This document shows, piece after piece, positions 55,002-64,000 of a stretch of DNA of 64,000 nt; position 1 is the first letter of the stretch, and every line of letters starts with the position of its first letter. A program made the translations under genes and the position numbers. Source of the stretch: Umezawaea endophytica (GTDB taxonomy: Bacteria; Actinomycetota; Actinomycetes; Mycobacteriales; Pseudonocardiaceae); the NCBI RefSeq assembly GCF_025061645.1, contig NZ_JANYMP010000031.1, forward strand, positions 1 through 64,000, in the 5' to 3' direction. The notes under the pieces were generated by a model that saw only the letters and a program-made list of their open reading frames with translations, was not told where the DNA came from and did no database searches.

Positions 55002-55042
55002 CCGATCACCGCTCTACTTAGGACTCCGGTCGTTGCGATCCA

Positions 55043-55996
55043 TCACCCCTCGGCCGCCGGCACGCGTCCGTTCACCAGGGCCTCTCCCAGTGTGGTCAGC
55101 GAGTGCACGGTCCGTGCGCCGTGCCGGGTCGTCCGGAGCAGGCCTGCGCCGCGCAGCACGCCGGTATGTCGGCTGACCGACGCGGGCGACGTGCCGACGC
55201 GGCGAGCAAGTTCGATGGTGCCTGCGCCGATGCGGGCGCACTCCAGCACGGCGTGGCGGGTCGTGCCGAGCAGTTCGTCCAGCCCGCTCGGCGCGGTTCC
55301 GGTCCACCGGTCGGCGTCCAGGATCGGGTACACGAGCACCGGCGGCAGATCGGGATCGGTGAACGTGCCCGGCAGGCGGCCGAAGTACGAGGGCACCAGG
55401 CGCAGTCCTCGGCCGCGCAGGCGCAGGTCCCGGTGCTGCGGGAAGTCGACCTCCAGCACCGAGCCGTTCCACCGGGCGTGCGGGCGCAGGCCTGCGAGCA
55501 GGCCGTGCACGCCGGCGTCCACGAGGTCGCGGGCGCGGCGGGCGCGGTCGGCGTTGACGCTCTCCCGGACCACCTCGGCGTGCGGCTCGACGAGCACCGA
55601 GTGCAGGTGCCGCAGCACTTCCGCGAGCACGGTCGGCCCACGCGCCCCGTCCAACAACGGGTCGACCCACGCCGGTAGCGGTCTCAGCCGCTCCAACTCC
55701 GCCGTCAACCGGTGGGGCGGTGTCGCACGCAACGCCTCCAGCCCCGCCTCCAATCCGTCGGCCGACTCCGGCGGCGTGAGCAAGTCCGGCACTGGCGCGA
55801 GCACGTGCAGCAGGTGCGGCGCTGGGTCGCGGCGGTCGAACCGCTTCCGCACCGCGTTCACCCAGCCGCGGAACAGAGGCGGGTGAACGCGATCGCGCAG
55901 TCGGCAGCCGGCGAGCACCACCTCCCACAACGGGTCGGCGGTCGGCGCAACGGTCGTGCGCACGAGGTCATCGGTCGTGAAATGGACGCACAGCAA
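55043..55996 (-). CDS. ArsR-type winged-helix regulator with DUF5937-like N-terminal domain
   Basis: A 317-residue protein. Its C-terminal 90 residues are an ArsR-like helix-turn-helix (LDELLGTTRHAVLECARIGA, TIELARRVGTSPASVSRHTGVLRGAGLL). The large N-terminal domain (HFTTDDLVRTTVAPTADPLW) is the one common in Streptomyces and Pseudonocardiales regulators. TTG 55996 is chosen because GGGGGG lies just upstream and family members start at this point (MLxxHFTxDDL); upstream in-frame sequence to 56080 does not look coding. Divergent from the secreted SH3-like gene. Confidence 0.85.
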   Translation of the reverse strand: MLCVHFTTDDLVRTTVAPTADPLWEVVLAGCRLRDRVHPPLFRGWVNAVRKRFDRRDPAPHLLHVLAPVPDLLTPPESADGLEAGLEALRATPPHRLTAELERLRPLPAWVDPLLDGARGPTVLAEVLRHLHSVLVEPHAEVVRESVNADRARRARDLVDAGVHGLLAGLRPHARWNGSVLEVDFPQHRDLRLRGRGLRLVPSYFGRLPGTFTDPDLPPVLVYPILDADRWTGTAPSGLDELLGTTRHAVLECARIGAGTIELARRVGTSPASVSRHTGVLRGAGLLRTTRHGARTVHSLTTLGEALVNGRVPAAEG

Positions 55997-56133
55997 GACG
56001 TTCCCCCCTGGTGAAAACTCCCCTGACCGCCATGATGGCTGGAGATTTTCGGCCTGGCGGAACACTCTTGCGAAGTTCACCCATCGGGACGAAAGTCGCT
56101 TTCGTTCACAAAATTCCGATCAAGGGGGAGAAC

Positions 56134-56526
56134 ATGAGAGGAACGGTGAAGCTGGCGGCGGCCGTCGCGGGGGTGGCGCTGCCGCTGGTGCTGATCGCGA
56201 CTCCGGCTCAAGCCGGGACGCCCAAGGGGGACGGCGTGACGGTGCAGCACTACGCCTGCAACAGCGCGGTGGTACCGCCGAACTCGGACCCGATCTCGGC
56301 GATCACGGGCGGCAGCTCCGGTGCGCGCATCCGCACCGGCTCGTCCACGTCCTGCACGGCGGTCGGCTCGATCGAGCCTTCCCACCGCTTGGACTTCTAC
56401 TGCTACACGCTCGGGAACGACGGCTACACGTGGACCTACCTGCGGAACACCAGCACCAGCAGGCAGGGTTGGGTCCGCGACGACCTGCTGCCGAACTACG
56501 GCAGCAGCTACCACTGCCCGAACTGA
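56134..56526 (+). CDS. Secreted small SH3-like protein
   Basis: A signal peptide (MRGTVKLAAAVAGVALPLVL, cleavage likely after AQA near residue 29) leads to a 100-residue mature part with three to four Cys (YACNS, TSCTAVGS, DFYCYTLG, YHCPN) and an SH3-like pattern ending in WTYLRNTSTSRQGWVRDDLL. Such exported SH3-like proteins are common in actinomycetes and may bind the cell wall. ATG 56134 has a GGGGGAG site. A hairpin follows. Confidence 0.88.
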   Translation: MRGTVKLAAAVAGVALPLVLIATPAQAGTPKGDGVTVQHYACNSAVVPPNSDPISAITGGSSGARIRTGSSTSCTAVGSIEPSHRLDFYCYTLGNDGYTWTYLRNTSTSRQGWVRDDLLPNYGSSYHCPN

Positions 56527-56845
56527 GGTAACTCGGGGGGACAAGGCCGGACGCCGCGGGCTCGACGGCCGCGGCGTCCAGCCCGCGCCGAGACCACGAC
56601 ACCTTCCGGTGGTCGGGGAGTCGTTCTCCCGCCTGGAACGGACGGTGCTGGAGGCATCCACACGCTTGAAGTCACTCAGGACCACGATCACAACCCTCTG
56701 CGCCGTCGTCACCGAACCCACCCACGAAACCACGGCCGACAACGTCCTCACGATGCCGAACCGGAGACACCGCGATGCCTGAACCGATCACACGATCAAC
56801 AGGGACGCCGCGGTTCGGTCCTGCGCCACGAATCCGAGATCGCAG
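56527..56845. other. Intergenic region with terminator hairpin
   Basis: GGACGCCGCGG (56549-56559) and CCGCGGCGTCC (56569-56579) form an 11-bp stem that ends the SH3-like gene. The other 270 bp hold an open plus-strand frame with some helical text (RLERTVLEASTRLKSLRT) but no start or ribosome binding site; I do not call it a gene. Confidence 0.6.
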
Positions 56846-57460
56846 TCACAGGTAGTCGCGCCAGAACGGCACAGTGGACTGCGGGGACCAGTCGTCGGGG
56901 TGCTCGGGCCGAGGTTCCTCGAACTCTTGGTCGACGTAGTCGACCAGGTCGGCCCCGTAGCAGATGATGTCCGTTCCCCACACCGACAGAACCGGATGTC
57001 CGAACGTGCCGCGTCCTGCGGGCAGAAACCGATGCGCGTAGATCGGGACCAACCTGGGCGCCTCAGCCAGCAACCGCCGAGCCGCCGCCACCGCTGCCTC
57101 AGGCATGTCCGGCCGCGCACCCCAGGCCGCATTCCAGTGCCCGCTGCTCTCCACCGCCCGCAACACGCCCTCGACGGGCCAGTCGAGCTGCTCACGGAGC
57201 TCGTCAGGGCGACCGTCGCGCCACTCGGGCCACGGTTTCTCCCAGGCGTAGGAGACCCCCGGTTCCGGCTCGAGAGGGCTGTTCACCGGCAGCCCCGCCG
57301 CGAGGAACGCTCGATGATCGTCGGCGAACTCAAAACCGTGCTCGCCCTCGATGCGGGCGAACTCCGCGTCGGTCAATCCAGGCGCGATCACGCAGCAACC
57401 CAGCTCAGCCAGGCGCCGCGCGGCCACCACGCCCAGGCCGACATCCCCACCCCTCTGCAC
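56846..57460 (-). CDS. SUKH (SMI1/KNR4) family protein
   Basis: A 204-residue protein with the SUKH pattern: LTDAEFARIEGEHGFEFADD followed by HRAFLAAGLPV near the N-terminus, then WPEWRDG and a C-terminal half with LPVLSVWGTDIICYGADLVDYVDQEF (HPVLSVWGTDIICYGA in the sequence) and WSPQSTVPFWRDYL. SUKH proteins often act as immunity proteins for polymorphic toxins; no toxin gene is next to it. GTG 57460. Confidence 0.85.
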   Translation of the reverse strand: MQRGGDVGLGVVAARRLAELGCCVIAPGLTDAEFARIEGEHGFEFADDHRAFLAAGLPVNSPLEPEPGVSYAWEKPWPEWRDGRPDELREQLDWPVEGVLRAVESSGHWNAAWGARPDMPEAAVAAARRLLAEAPRLVPIYAHRFLPAGRGTFGHPVLSVWGTDIICYGADLVDYVDQEFEEPRPEHPDDWSPQSTVPFWRDYL

Positions 57461-57656
57461 AGGGGAACCCTAACGGCACAGCGGCGAAGTCGACCAGGTC
57501 ATGCGACCTGACTCGGCGGTAAAAATGCCTGGCAGATGGAATTTGATCATGATTTGCCGCCCATCGCCCTAAGGGAGTGCAAAGAAGCGCTGGTCTGTCT
57601 TGTCGTGGGTTCGGGGTCGGCCGGATGGTGTGGGTGATCACATCAGGAGGTCGACT

Positions 57657-58967
57657 ATGGCAGTCGAGGTTGGGCAAGGGCGGGTCGAGGGTGCTTCTGA
57701 GCGCCGGGTTGTCGCGAATGTGTTGCGGGGGTCCATCGGGAATCTGATCGAGTGGTACGACTGGTACGCGTACACGGCGTTCAGCATCTACTTCGCCGCG
57801 GCGTTCTTCCCGAAGGGGGATCAGACCGCGCAGTTGTTGAACACCGCGGCCGTGTTCGCCGTCGGGTTCCTGATGCGGCCGCTCGGTGGGTGGTTGTTGG
57901 GGCGTTACGCGGATCGGCACGGGCGGCGGGCGGCGTTGACGTTGTCCGTGACGTTGATGGCGTTGGGGTCGTTGATGATCGCGTTGACGCCGTCGTTCGC
58001 GACGATCGGGGTCGCGGCGCCGATCCTGCTGGTGACGGCCCGGTTGTTGCAGGGGTTGTCGGTCGGTGGGGAGTACTCGACGTCGGCCACGTACCTGTCG
58101 GAGGTGGCGTCCACGGGGAAGCGGGGGTTCTACTCCAGCTTCCAGTACGTGACGCTGACCGCCGGGCAGTTGTTGGCGCTGGGCGTGCAGATCGTGTTGC
58201 AGCAGGTGCTGACGCGCGAGGAGATGCTGTCGTGGGGGTGGCGGATCGCGTTCGTCATCGGGGCCACGGGGGCGATCGTGGTGATGTTCCTGCGGCGGGG
58301 GATGGACGAGTCCGAGAGCTTCCAGCGTGAGGGGAAGTCGTCGGAGTCACGGGGGTCTTTGCGGGCTTTGGCGCAGTACCCCAGGGAATGCCTGCTGGTC
58401 GTCGGGTTGACGCTGGGCGGCACGGTGGCGTTCTACACGTACACGACGTACCTGCAGAAGTTCATGATTAATACCAGCGGCATCGACGCGGCGACGGTGA
58501 GCTGGATCAACTTCCTGGCACTGCTGGTGTTCGTCGTGATCCAGCCACTGGCAGGAGGCCTGTCCGACCGGATCGGGCGCAGGCCGCTGCTGCTCGCGTT
58601 CGGGGTGCTGGGAGCGGTCGGCACGGTGCCGCTGCTGACGACGCTGGCGTCGACGACCGGTGCCGTGCAAGCGTTCCTGCTGATGCTGTGCGGGCTGGTG
58701 GTCGTGACCGGCTACACGTCGATCAACGCCATCGTGAAGGCCGAGCTGTTCCCGACGCGGATCAGGGCGCTCGGGGTCGGGCTGCCGTACGCGCTGACGG
58801 TGGCGATCTTCGGCGGCACGGCCGAGTACGTGGCGCTCGGGCTGAAGTCGGCCGGTCACGAGTCGTGGTTCTACTGGTACGTCTCGGGGTGCGTGCTGAT
58901 CTCGCTGATCGTCTACGGCTCGATGCGGGAGACCTCCAAGGAGTCCGCGCTGGAGGAGAAGCCCTGA
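57657..58967 (+). CDS. MFS transporter of the metabolite:H+ symporter (MHS) family
   Basis: A 436-residue protein with 12 membrane segments. The MHS signature GNLIEWYDWYAYTAFSIYFA opens the protein, RPLGGWLLGRYADRHGRRAAL is the MFS loop 2-3 motif, LLQGLSVGGEYSTSATYLSE is the loop 4-5 motif and GLSDRIGRRPLL repeats it in the second half. Relatives (KgtP, ProP, ShiA) import 2-oxoglutarate, shikimate or osmolytes. ATG 57657 follows CAGGAGG. Its 3' end overlaps the convergent azoreductase gene by 55 bp. Confidence 0.92.
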   Translation: MAVEVGQGRVEGASERRVVANVLRGSIGNLIEWYDWYAYTAFSIYFAAAFFPKGDQTAQLLNTAAVFAVGFLMRPLGGWLLGRYADRHGRRAALTLSVTLMALGSLMIALTPSFATIGVAAPILLVTARLLQGLSVGGEYSTSATYLSEVASTGKRGFYSSFQYVTLTAGQLLALGVQIVLQQVLTREEMLSWGWRIAFVIGATGAIVVMFLRRGMDESESFQREGKSSESRGSLRALAQYPRECLLVVGLTLGGTVAFYTYTTYLQKFMINTSGIDAATVSWINFLALLVFVVIQPLAGGLSDRIGRRPLLLAFGVLGAVGTVPLLTTLASTTGAVQAFLLMLCGLVVVTGYTSINAIVKAELFPTRIRALGVGLPYALTVAIFGGTAEYVALGLKSAGHESWFYWYVSGCVLISLIVYGSMRETSKESALEEKP

Positions 58968-59605
58968 GCCAGTTCCACCACGGCGAGACGTGCCGCGGCC
59001 AGCGATTCCGTGCCCAGCGCCTGGAACCGCGACGGTCGCGGCACGTCCGGCGCGCGGGTCAGTTCGGCGTGCACGAACCGCACGTCGGCCACGCCCAGCC
59101 CGCCGAAGTACGCGAGCAGGTACGGCTCCAGGAAGTCGTCGCCGCGGCGCCCTCCCCTCGCGGTGACCACGACGACCTCGGTATCTCGCAGCAGGCTCTC
59201 CTCCGTGGCCGGGTCGGTGAACACCCCCGGCACGGTCACGCGGTCGATCCACGCCTTCAACGGCGCCGGGACGGTCAGGTTGTGCACGGGTACGCCGAGC
59301 AGCACCGTGTCCGCCGCCAGCAGTTCGGTCACCAGCGGCAGCGTCGACGCCCACTCGCGCTCCTCCGCCGCGTTGGCCGCCACGGCCGCGACCCCGCCGA
59401 CCGGCACCGGGTCCCGGCCCTCCAACCGCCTGCGCAGCGAGCAGTACGCCGGGCCGACCAGGGGCACCGGGTCAGCGGCCACGTCGCGGTACCGGTAGCC
59501 CACGGCGCCGTGCCGCTCCCGCCACGTGTCGGCGTACAGCGAGGTGAGGTGCTTGCTGACCGAATTGCCCGAATAGCTGGAATCGAGGTGCAGCAAGGAC
59601 TTCAC
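58913..59605 (-). CDS. FMN-dependent NADH-azoreductase / NAD(P)H dehydrogenase (quinone)
   Basis: A flavodoxin-fold protein of about 230 residues: SLLHLDSSYSGNSVSKHLTS holds the FMN phosphate loop, VPVHNLTVPAPLKAWIDRV is the typical azoreductase segment, and VVTARGGRRGDDFLEPYL the later loop. AzoR-type enzymes reduce azo dyes and quinones. GTG 59605 is chosen because relatives begin right before LLHLDSS; an upstream start at 59668 is open. It is convergent with the transporter gene, overlapping it by 55 bp. Confidence 0.85.
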   Translation of the reverse strand: MKSLLHLDSSYSGNSVSKHLTSLYADTWRERHGAVGYRYRDVAADPVPLVGPAYCSLRRRLEGRDPVPVGGVAAVAANAAEEREWASTLPLVTELLAADTVLLGVPVHNLTVPAPLKAWIDRVTVPGVFTDPATEESLLRDTEVVVVTARGGRRGDDFLEPYLLAYFGGLGVADVRFVHAELTRAPDVPRPSRFQALGTESLAAARLAVVELAQGFSSSADSLEVSRIEP

Positions 59606-59734
59606 CGGTTCGGCCCGCGCGAGCGGGACGGACCGGAGGTGGTTCCTGCGGGGCTGTCTCACGATCACCGGGACAATGGTCGCAGAGCGCCCGCGCGCCT
59701 CCCAACCCTCACGGGAAGTGCACCTGATCGTGTC

Positions 59735-59751
59735 CGGTCCACAGTGGACCG
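59735..59751. repeat. Perfect palindrome after the qcrB stop; member of a recurring TCCACAGTGGAC motif
   Basis: CGGTCCAC-A-GTGGACCG has 8-bp arms and lies 3 bp beyond the qcrB stop codon. The core TCCACAGTGGAC also occurs inside mobA (20889-20900) and on the minus strand in pdxH (about 53635-53646), with near-matches elsewhere. Confidence 0.6.
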
Positions 59752-59753
59752 CG

Positions 59754-61265
59754 TCAGTCGAGCGCCCGCACCTCCTCGGCGGGGTCCGGGGAGAAGAACG
59801 AGCCGGGAACGGGTGACCCGGCCGCGCCGAGCTTGTTCATCTTCTTCGGCACGGAAGCACCCTGGTAGGTCAGCGGGTGGTCGGCGAGCGGCTGGTGCAC
59901 CTCGATGTACGCGCCGTGCGGCAGCCGTTTCACCAGCCCGGTCTCGACGCCGTGCTCGAGCACCGCGCGGTCGGAGTGCTGGAGCCCCAGGCACAGCCGG
60001 TAGGTCACGTAGTACGCCAGCGGCGGCAGCAGCAGGAGGCCGATCCGGCCCGCCCACACCGTGGCGTTGAGCGAGATGTCGAACGCGTGCGCGATCACGT
60101 CGTTGGCCGCGGACAGCAGCGAGACGAGGAAGTACGCGAGCGCCATCGCTCCCAACGACGTGCGCACCGGCACGTCGCGCGGTCGTTGCAGCAGGTTGTG
60201 GTGCGCGCGGTCGCCGCTGAGCCTGCGCTCGATCCACGGGTACAGCGCGGCCAGGCCGGTGAGCAGGGGAAGCCCCAGGATGAACGGGAAGAACGCGGCG
60301 GGAACCGTGTAGTCGCCCAGGTACAGCTCCCACGCGGGCCACAGCCGCAGCAGGCCGTCGGTCCACGCCATGTACCAGTCCGGCACCGTGCCCGCCGACA
60401 CCTGACCCGCGTTGAACGGCCCGAAGTTCCACACCGGGTTGATCTGGAACAGCCCGCCCAGCACGGCGCACACACCGACGACCATCGCCAGGAACACACC
60501 GCTCTTCACCATGAACACCGGCATGATCCGCACGCCGACCACGTTGGTCTCCTTGCGGCCGACACCGGGGAACTGCGTGTGCTTCTGGTACCAGACCAGC
60601 GCCAGGTGCACCGCGATCAGCCCGAGCATGATCGCCGGGATCAGCAGCACGTGCAGCGTGTAGATCCGCGGGATGACCTCCGTGCCGGGGAACTCGCCGC
60701 CGAACAGCACCCAGTGGATCCACGTCCCGACGACGGGGATCGACAGCAGCAGCGACGCCGTGACCCGCAGCCCGCCGCCGGAGAGCAGGTCGTCGGGCAG
60801 CGAGTAGCCGAACAGGCCCTCGACGCAGCCGAGCAGGAACAGCACGATGCCGATGACCCAGTTCAGCTCGCGCGGACGGCGGAACGCGCCGGTGAAGAAG
60901 ACCCGCAGCATGTGCACGACGATCGCGGCCATGAACAGCAGCGCCGCCCAGTGGTGCACCTGACGCACGAACAGGCCGCCGCGCACCTCGAACGAGAGGT
61001 CCAGCGTCGACGCGAACGCGCGGGACATCTCGATGCCCTGGAGGTTCGTGAACGCGCCGTCGTAGACGACCTCCTCCATCGACGGGTCGAAGAACAGCGC
61101 CAGGTACGTACCCGACAGCAGCAGGACGATGAAGCTGTACAGCGCGATCTCGCCGAGCAGGAACGACCAGTGCGCCGGGAACACCTTGTTGAGCTGTTTT
61201 CGCAGGCCGCCCGCGAAGTGGTAGCGCTGGTCGGCGGCTGTGGCGGCGTTGCTGAGCGAACTCAT
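59754..61265 (-). CDS. qcrB: Cytochrome bc1 complex cytochrome b subunit (QcrB), stand-alone
   Basis: A 503-residue actinobacterial QcrB with the long C-terminal extension. The heme-binding segments are [20 protein letters not shown] and [21 protein letters not shown], and [12 protein letters not shown] and [14 protein letters not shown] are typical quinol-site regions. It carries electrons from menaquinol to cytochrome c in the bc1-aa3 supercomplex. qcrC and qcrA, which normally precede it, are absent here, so this is probably a second, isolated copy. ATG 61265. No downstream partner gene. Confidence 0.9.
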   Translation of the reverse strand: MSSLSNAATAADQRYHFAGGLRKQLNKVFPAHWSFLLGEIALYSFIVLLLSGTYLALFFDPSMEEVVYDGAFTNLQGIEMSRAFASTLDLSFEVRGGLFVRQVHHWAALLFMAAIVVHMLRVFFTGAFRRPRELNWVIGIVLFLLGCVEGLFGYSLPDDLLSGGGLRVTASLLLSIPVVGTWIHWVLFGGEFPGTEVIPRIYTLHVLLIPAIMLGLIAVHLALVWYQKHTQFPGVGRKETNVVGVRIMPVFMVKSGVFLAMVVGVCAVLGGLFQINPVWNFGPFNAGQVSAGTVPDWYMAWTDGLLRLWPAWELYLGDYTVPAAFFPFILGLPLLTGLAALYPWIERRLSGDRAHHNLLQRPRDVPVRTSLGAMALAYFLVSLLSAANDVIAHAFDISLNATVWAGRIGLLLLPPLAYYVTYRLCLGLQHSDRAVLEHGVETGLVKRLPHGAYIEVHQPLADHPLTYQGASVPKKMNKLGAAGSPVPGSFFSPDPAEEVRALD

Positions 61266-61407
61266 GACCGGTACCCCCTGTCCGGACCGCGGCGGCCCGG
61301 GGGTGGACGCACCCCCCAGGCGTCGATCCGCCTCTCCAGTGTGCCCCTGATCGGTGGCCGGGACACGTGTAATGAAGACGACGGAGACCCGCGATGTGTG
61401 ACAGGCG

Positions 61408-64000
61408 TCAGTCGCGCAGCCCCAGCGCCCGCGCGACGACGGTGGCCGAGTGCACCGGCTCGACGCCCGTCCCCTCGCGCACCTGGGTGCGGCAGCTAAA
61501 CCCGTCGGCGACGACCGCGGTGTCCGGGTCCGCCTTCCGGACGGCTGGGAACAGCACCTGCTCACCCACGGCCATCGACACGTCGTGGTGCCCGCGCTCG
61601 AAGCCGAAGTTGCCCGCCAGGCCGCAGCACCCGCTGTCGAGCACCTCGGCGGTCACCCCGGACTTCGCCAGCAGGTCCCGGTCGGCGTCGAAGCCCAGCT
61701 CGGCGTACTGGTGGCAGTGCGTCTGCACGATCGCCCTGCCGTCACCGGGAACCCCGTCCAACGACGGGGCCACGTGCTCGGCGAACGTCCGGGTCGCGGC
61801 GGCCAGCGCGGCGACGTCCGGGTCGTCGCCCGCCAGCTCCAGCGCGTCGCCGCGCAGGAACGCCGTGCAGCTCGGCTCCAGCCCGACCACCGGGACGCCC
61901 GCACGGGTGAACCTCCGCAGGATCCGGGCGGTCCGGCGCAGCACCTTGCGGGCCGTGCCGAGCTGGCCGGTCGACATCCACGTCAGTCCACAGCAGACGG
62001 TGCGGCCGGGGATCTCCACCCGCTGCCCGAGATGCGTGAGCACGGCCGCCGCGTCGTGCCCGATCGACGGCTCGAAGTGGTTGGTGAACGTGTCGGTGAA
62101 CAGCAGCGCCCTCGGCCCGTCGACCCCCGAGCGCTGGAACGTCGCCCGGAACGACCGCTTCGCCACGACGGGCATCCGCCGCCGCGGGTCCAGCCCGGCG
62201 AGCCGGGGGAACCGCGACGTCAGCCGGTTCACCAGCCCGAGCCGCAGCCACAGCGGCAGCCAGCCCATCGAGTAGTGCGCCACCGGCCGCACCCGTCCCC
62301 GGTAGTGCTGGTGCAGGAACTCCGCCTTGTACGTGGCCATGTCCACGTCCACCGGGCAGTCGCGCTTGCACCCCTTGCACCCCAGGCACAGGTCGAGCGC
62401 GTCGCGGACCTCGGTCGACCGCCACCCGTCCTTCACGACGTCTCCGTTGAGCATCTCGAACAGCAGACGCGCCCGCCCGCGCGTCGAGTGCTGCTCCTCG
62501 CGGGTCACGCGGTAACTCGGGCACATCACGCCGCCGCTGTGGTTCAGGCACTTGCCGACACCGACGCACCGCCGGGTCGCGGCGGCGATGTCGCCGCCGT
62601 CGGCGTGCAGCGCGAGCGCCGTGCGGGTCGGGATGCGGGCGGGCGCGACGAGCACGCGCAGGTCCGCGTCCAGCGGTGCCGGGTCGACGATCCGGCCGGG
62701 GTTCATCAGGCCGCGGGGGTCGAACGCCGCCTTGAACCGGCTGAACGCCTTGAGCGCGGCGGGCGGGTACATCCGCGACAGCAGCTCCGAGCGGGCCTGG
62801 CCGTCGCCGTGCTCGCCGGAGATCGACCCGCCGTGCGCGACCACTAGGTCCGCCGCGTCCTCCAGGAACGACCGGTAGCCCGACGCGAAGTCGAAGTCGA
62901 TCCGCACGTGCACGCAGCCCTCGCCGAAGTGCCCGTAGGTCAGGCCGCGCCGTCCGTGCCCCGCCAGCAGCGCGTCGAACTCGCGCAGGTACTTCCCGAG
63001 CCGCTCCGGCGGCACGGCCGCGTCCTCCCAACCCGACCACGCCTCGGTGCCGTCGGCCATCCGCGTCGCCAGGCCCGCGCCGTCCTCGCGGATCCGCCAC
63101 AGCAGCCGCTGCCGCGCGGGCGAGGTCACCACGACGGAGCTGGGCGCGATCGACGCCACCCGCTGCGCGGTCCACTCGTCGCGGCACTCGACGAACAGCC
63201 AGCTCGCGCCGGGCGGCAGCAGCGCGAGCGCGGGGGAGTCGGGCGTGCGCTGCCGCACCACGGCGACCATGCCCGCGTCGATGCCCTCCAGCGCCAGCAC
63301 GTCGTGCTCGCGCAGCGCCATCACGTTGTCCGCGGCGTCGTAGGTGTCCGCGAACCCCAGCACGGCCAGCACCCGCCGTTCCGGGGCCTCGACCAGCTTC
63401 ACCGTGGCCCCCAGCACCGTCACGCAGGTGCCCTCCGTGCCGACCAGGGCCCGCGTGAGGTCCGGCAGGGCGTCCAGCGCGTACCCGGACACCCGGCGAC
63501 CCAGCGCCGGGAACCACGCCGGGTCGACGTCCGGGAGGTCCAGAGCGGGCGGCGTCCGGGTGTCGAACCGGGTCGCGTTCGGCAGCAGCACGTCGAGAGC
63601 CTCGACGTTCTCGCTGGTCTTGCCCCACGCGACCGAGTGCGCGCCGCACGCGTTGTTGCCGACCATCCCGCCGAGCGTGCACCGCGAGTGCGTCGACGGG
63701 TCCGGCCCGAACACCAGCCCGTGCGGCGCGGCGGCCGCGTTCAGCCGGTCGAGCACGACACCCGGCTGGACCACGGCCAGCCGGCGGTCCGGGTCGACCT
63801 CCACGATCCGGTCCAGGTACCGCGCGAAGTCCAGCACCACCCCCGGCCCGGCCGAGTTCCCCGCGATGCTCGTCCCGGCACCCCGGTTCGTGATCGGCAC
63901 ACCGTGCTCGACCGCCAACGACACCGCGGCCAGCACGTCGTCGACCGTTCTGGGCCGCACGACGACCCGCGGCACGTGCCGGAAGTTCGAGGCGTCGGTC
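61408..64000 (-). CDS. FAD-binding/Fe-S D-lactate dehydrogenase-like fusion protein, 5' end cut by the window edge
   Basis: The visible 863 residues contain an FAD-binding (PCMH) domain with [19 protein letters not shown] and [20 protein letters not shown], the FAD C-terminal domain with GYRSFLEDA and [12 protein letters not shown], a ferredoxin domain with [16 protein letters not shown] and [12 protein letters not shown], and a C-terminal CCG pair ([15 protein letters not shown]). Such fusions are actinobacterial D-lactate or glycolate oxidoreductases (GlpC-like C-terminus), which pass electrons from the acid to the quinone pool. The true start lies beyond 64000: the reading continues with DASNFRH, a family motif, right at the edge. 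An in-frame GTG at 63975 is not the start. Confidence 0.88.
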   Translation of the reverse strand, partial: TDASNFRHVPRVVVRPRTVDDVLAAVSLAVEHGVPITNRGAGTSIAGNSAGPGVVLDFARYLDRIVEVDPDRRLAVVQPGVVLDRLNAAAAPHGLVFGPDPSTHSRCTLGGMVGNNACGAHSVAWGKTSENVEALDVLLPNATRFDTRTPPALDLPDVDPAWFPALGRRVSGYALDALPDLTRALVGTEGTCVTVLGATVKLVEAPERRVLAVLGFADTYDAADNVMALREHDVLALEGIDAGMVAVVRQRTPDSPALALLPPGASWLFVECRDEWTAQRVASIAPSSVVVTSPARQRLLWRIREDGAGLATRMADGTEAWSGWEDAAVPPERLGKYLREFDALLAGHGRRGLTYGHFGEGCVHVRIDFDFASGYRSFLEDAADLVVAHGGSISGEHGDGQARSELLSRMYPPAALKAFSRFKAAFDPRGLMNPGRIVDPAPLDADLRVLVAPARIPTRTALALHADGGDIAAATRRCVGVGKCLNHSGGVMCPSYRVTREEQHSTRGRARLLFEMLNGDVVKDGWRSTEVRDALDLCLGCKGCKRDCPVDVDMATYKAEFLHQHYRGRVRPVAHYSMGWLPLWLRLGLVNRLTSRFPRLAGLDPRRRMPVVAKRSFRATFQRSGVDGPRALLFTDTFTNHFEPSIGHDAAAVLTHLGQRVEIPGRTVCCGLTWMSTGQLGTARKVLRRTARILRRFTRAGVPVVGLEPSCTAFLRGDALELAGDDPDVAALAAATRTFAEHVAPSLDGVPGDGRAIVQTHCHQYAELGFDADRDLLAKSGVTAEVLDSGCCGLAGNFGFERGHHDVSMAVGEQVLFPAVRKADPDTAVVADGFSCRTQVREGTGVEPVHSATVVARALGLRD

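Noticed and set aside
56595-56782. Small plus-strand gene after the SH3-like protein
   Set aside because: The frame has a helical-looking stretch but no start codon with a ribosome binding site, and it is continuous with an out-of-frame reading of the SH3-like gene.

Overview
The window is high-GC actinobacterial chromosome. Genes are dense, GTG and ATG starts are both common, third positions are strongly G/C, and several genes belong to typically actinomycete families (SARP-type regulator, FxSxx-system TPR protein, NlpC/P60 cell-wall hydrolase, deazaflavin-dependent oxidoreductase, GAF-ANTAR protein). The gene style suggests Pseudonocardiales (Saccharothrix/Actinosynnema/Lentzea-like); that placement is inference. 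I saw no rRNA, tRNA, CRISPR array, transposase or phage module. Both window edges cut a gene: a TPR protein at the left and a D-lactate dehydrogenase-like flavoprotein at the right.

1-8.2 kb: partial TPR protein, two membrane-protein genes of an exported Gln/Pro-rich protein operon, a sirtuin, an acyl-CoA synthetase and an NlpC/P60 endopeptidase.

8.4-18.2 kb is the most interesting block. Four tightly packed plus-strand genes encode a nucleotidyl-cyclase-like effector with an effector-associated domain, a VMAP-like protein with a similar N-terminal domain, a MoxR AAA+ ATPase, and a 1415-residue vWA-like/NB-ARC/TPR protein of the type found in FxSxx-COOH peptide systems. Facing them on the minus strand, and sharing stop-codon bases with the last gene, is a two-gene unit: a 55-residue candidate precursor peptide and an HExxH peptide-modification enzyme. 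No radical SAM partner is present. It looks like a ternary conflict system joined to a minimal peptide-modification (RiPP-like) module.

18.2-28.9 kb: DUF1479 oxygenase-like gene and divergent ROK regulator, mobA, a MoxR-DUF58-vWA operon, a two-component system with a downstream TAXI-type binding lipoprotein separated from it by a degenerate GC-rich repeat, and a GAF-ANTAR regulator.

29-42.2 kb: YCII/sigma-factor pair (the sigma gene carries an apparent one-base frameshift), a one-domain voltage-gated channel with a calcium-type filter, LysE/LysG, small stress and hydrolase genes, a GlsB-like stress membrane protein behind a SigB-like promoter, an epoxide hydrolase, a class A PBP with a degraded transpeptidase half, and a membrane-anchored kinase-like protein overlapping it tail to tail.

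42.3-53.8 kb: TetR/SnoaL pair, a large XRE-type regulator facing a 99-residue unknown, a 1735-residue NACHT-HEAT protein with an N-terminal amyloid-motif-like segment (probable NLR-type conflict protein), an EF-hand protein, a SARP/BTAD regulator and PdxH.

53.9-64 kb: small membrane and RHH-like proteins, an ArsR-type regulator, a secreted SH3-like protein, a SUKH-family protein, an MHS-type transporter, an azoreductase, a stand-alone cytochrome b (QcrB) and the FAD/Fe-S lactate dehydrogenase-like gene running off the right edge.
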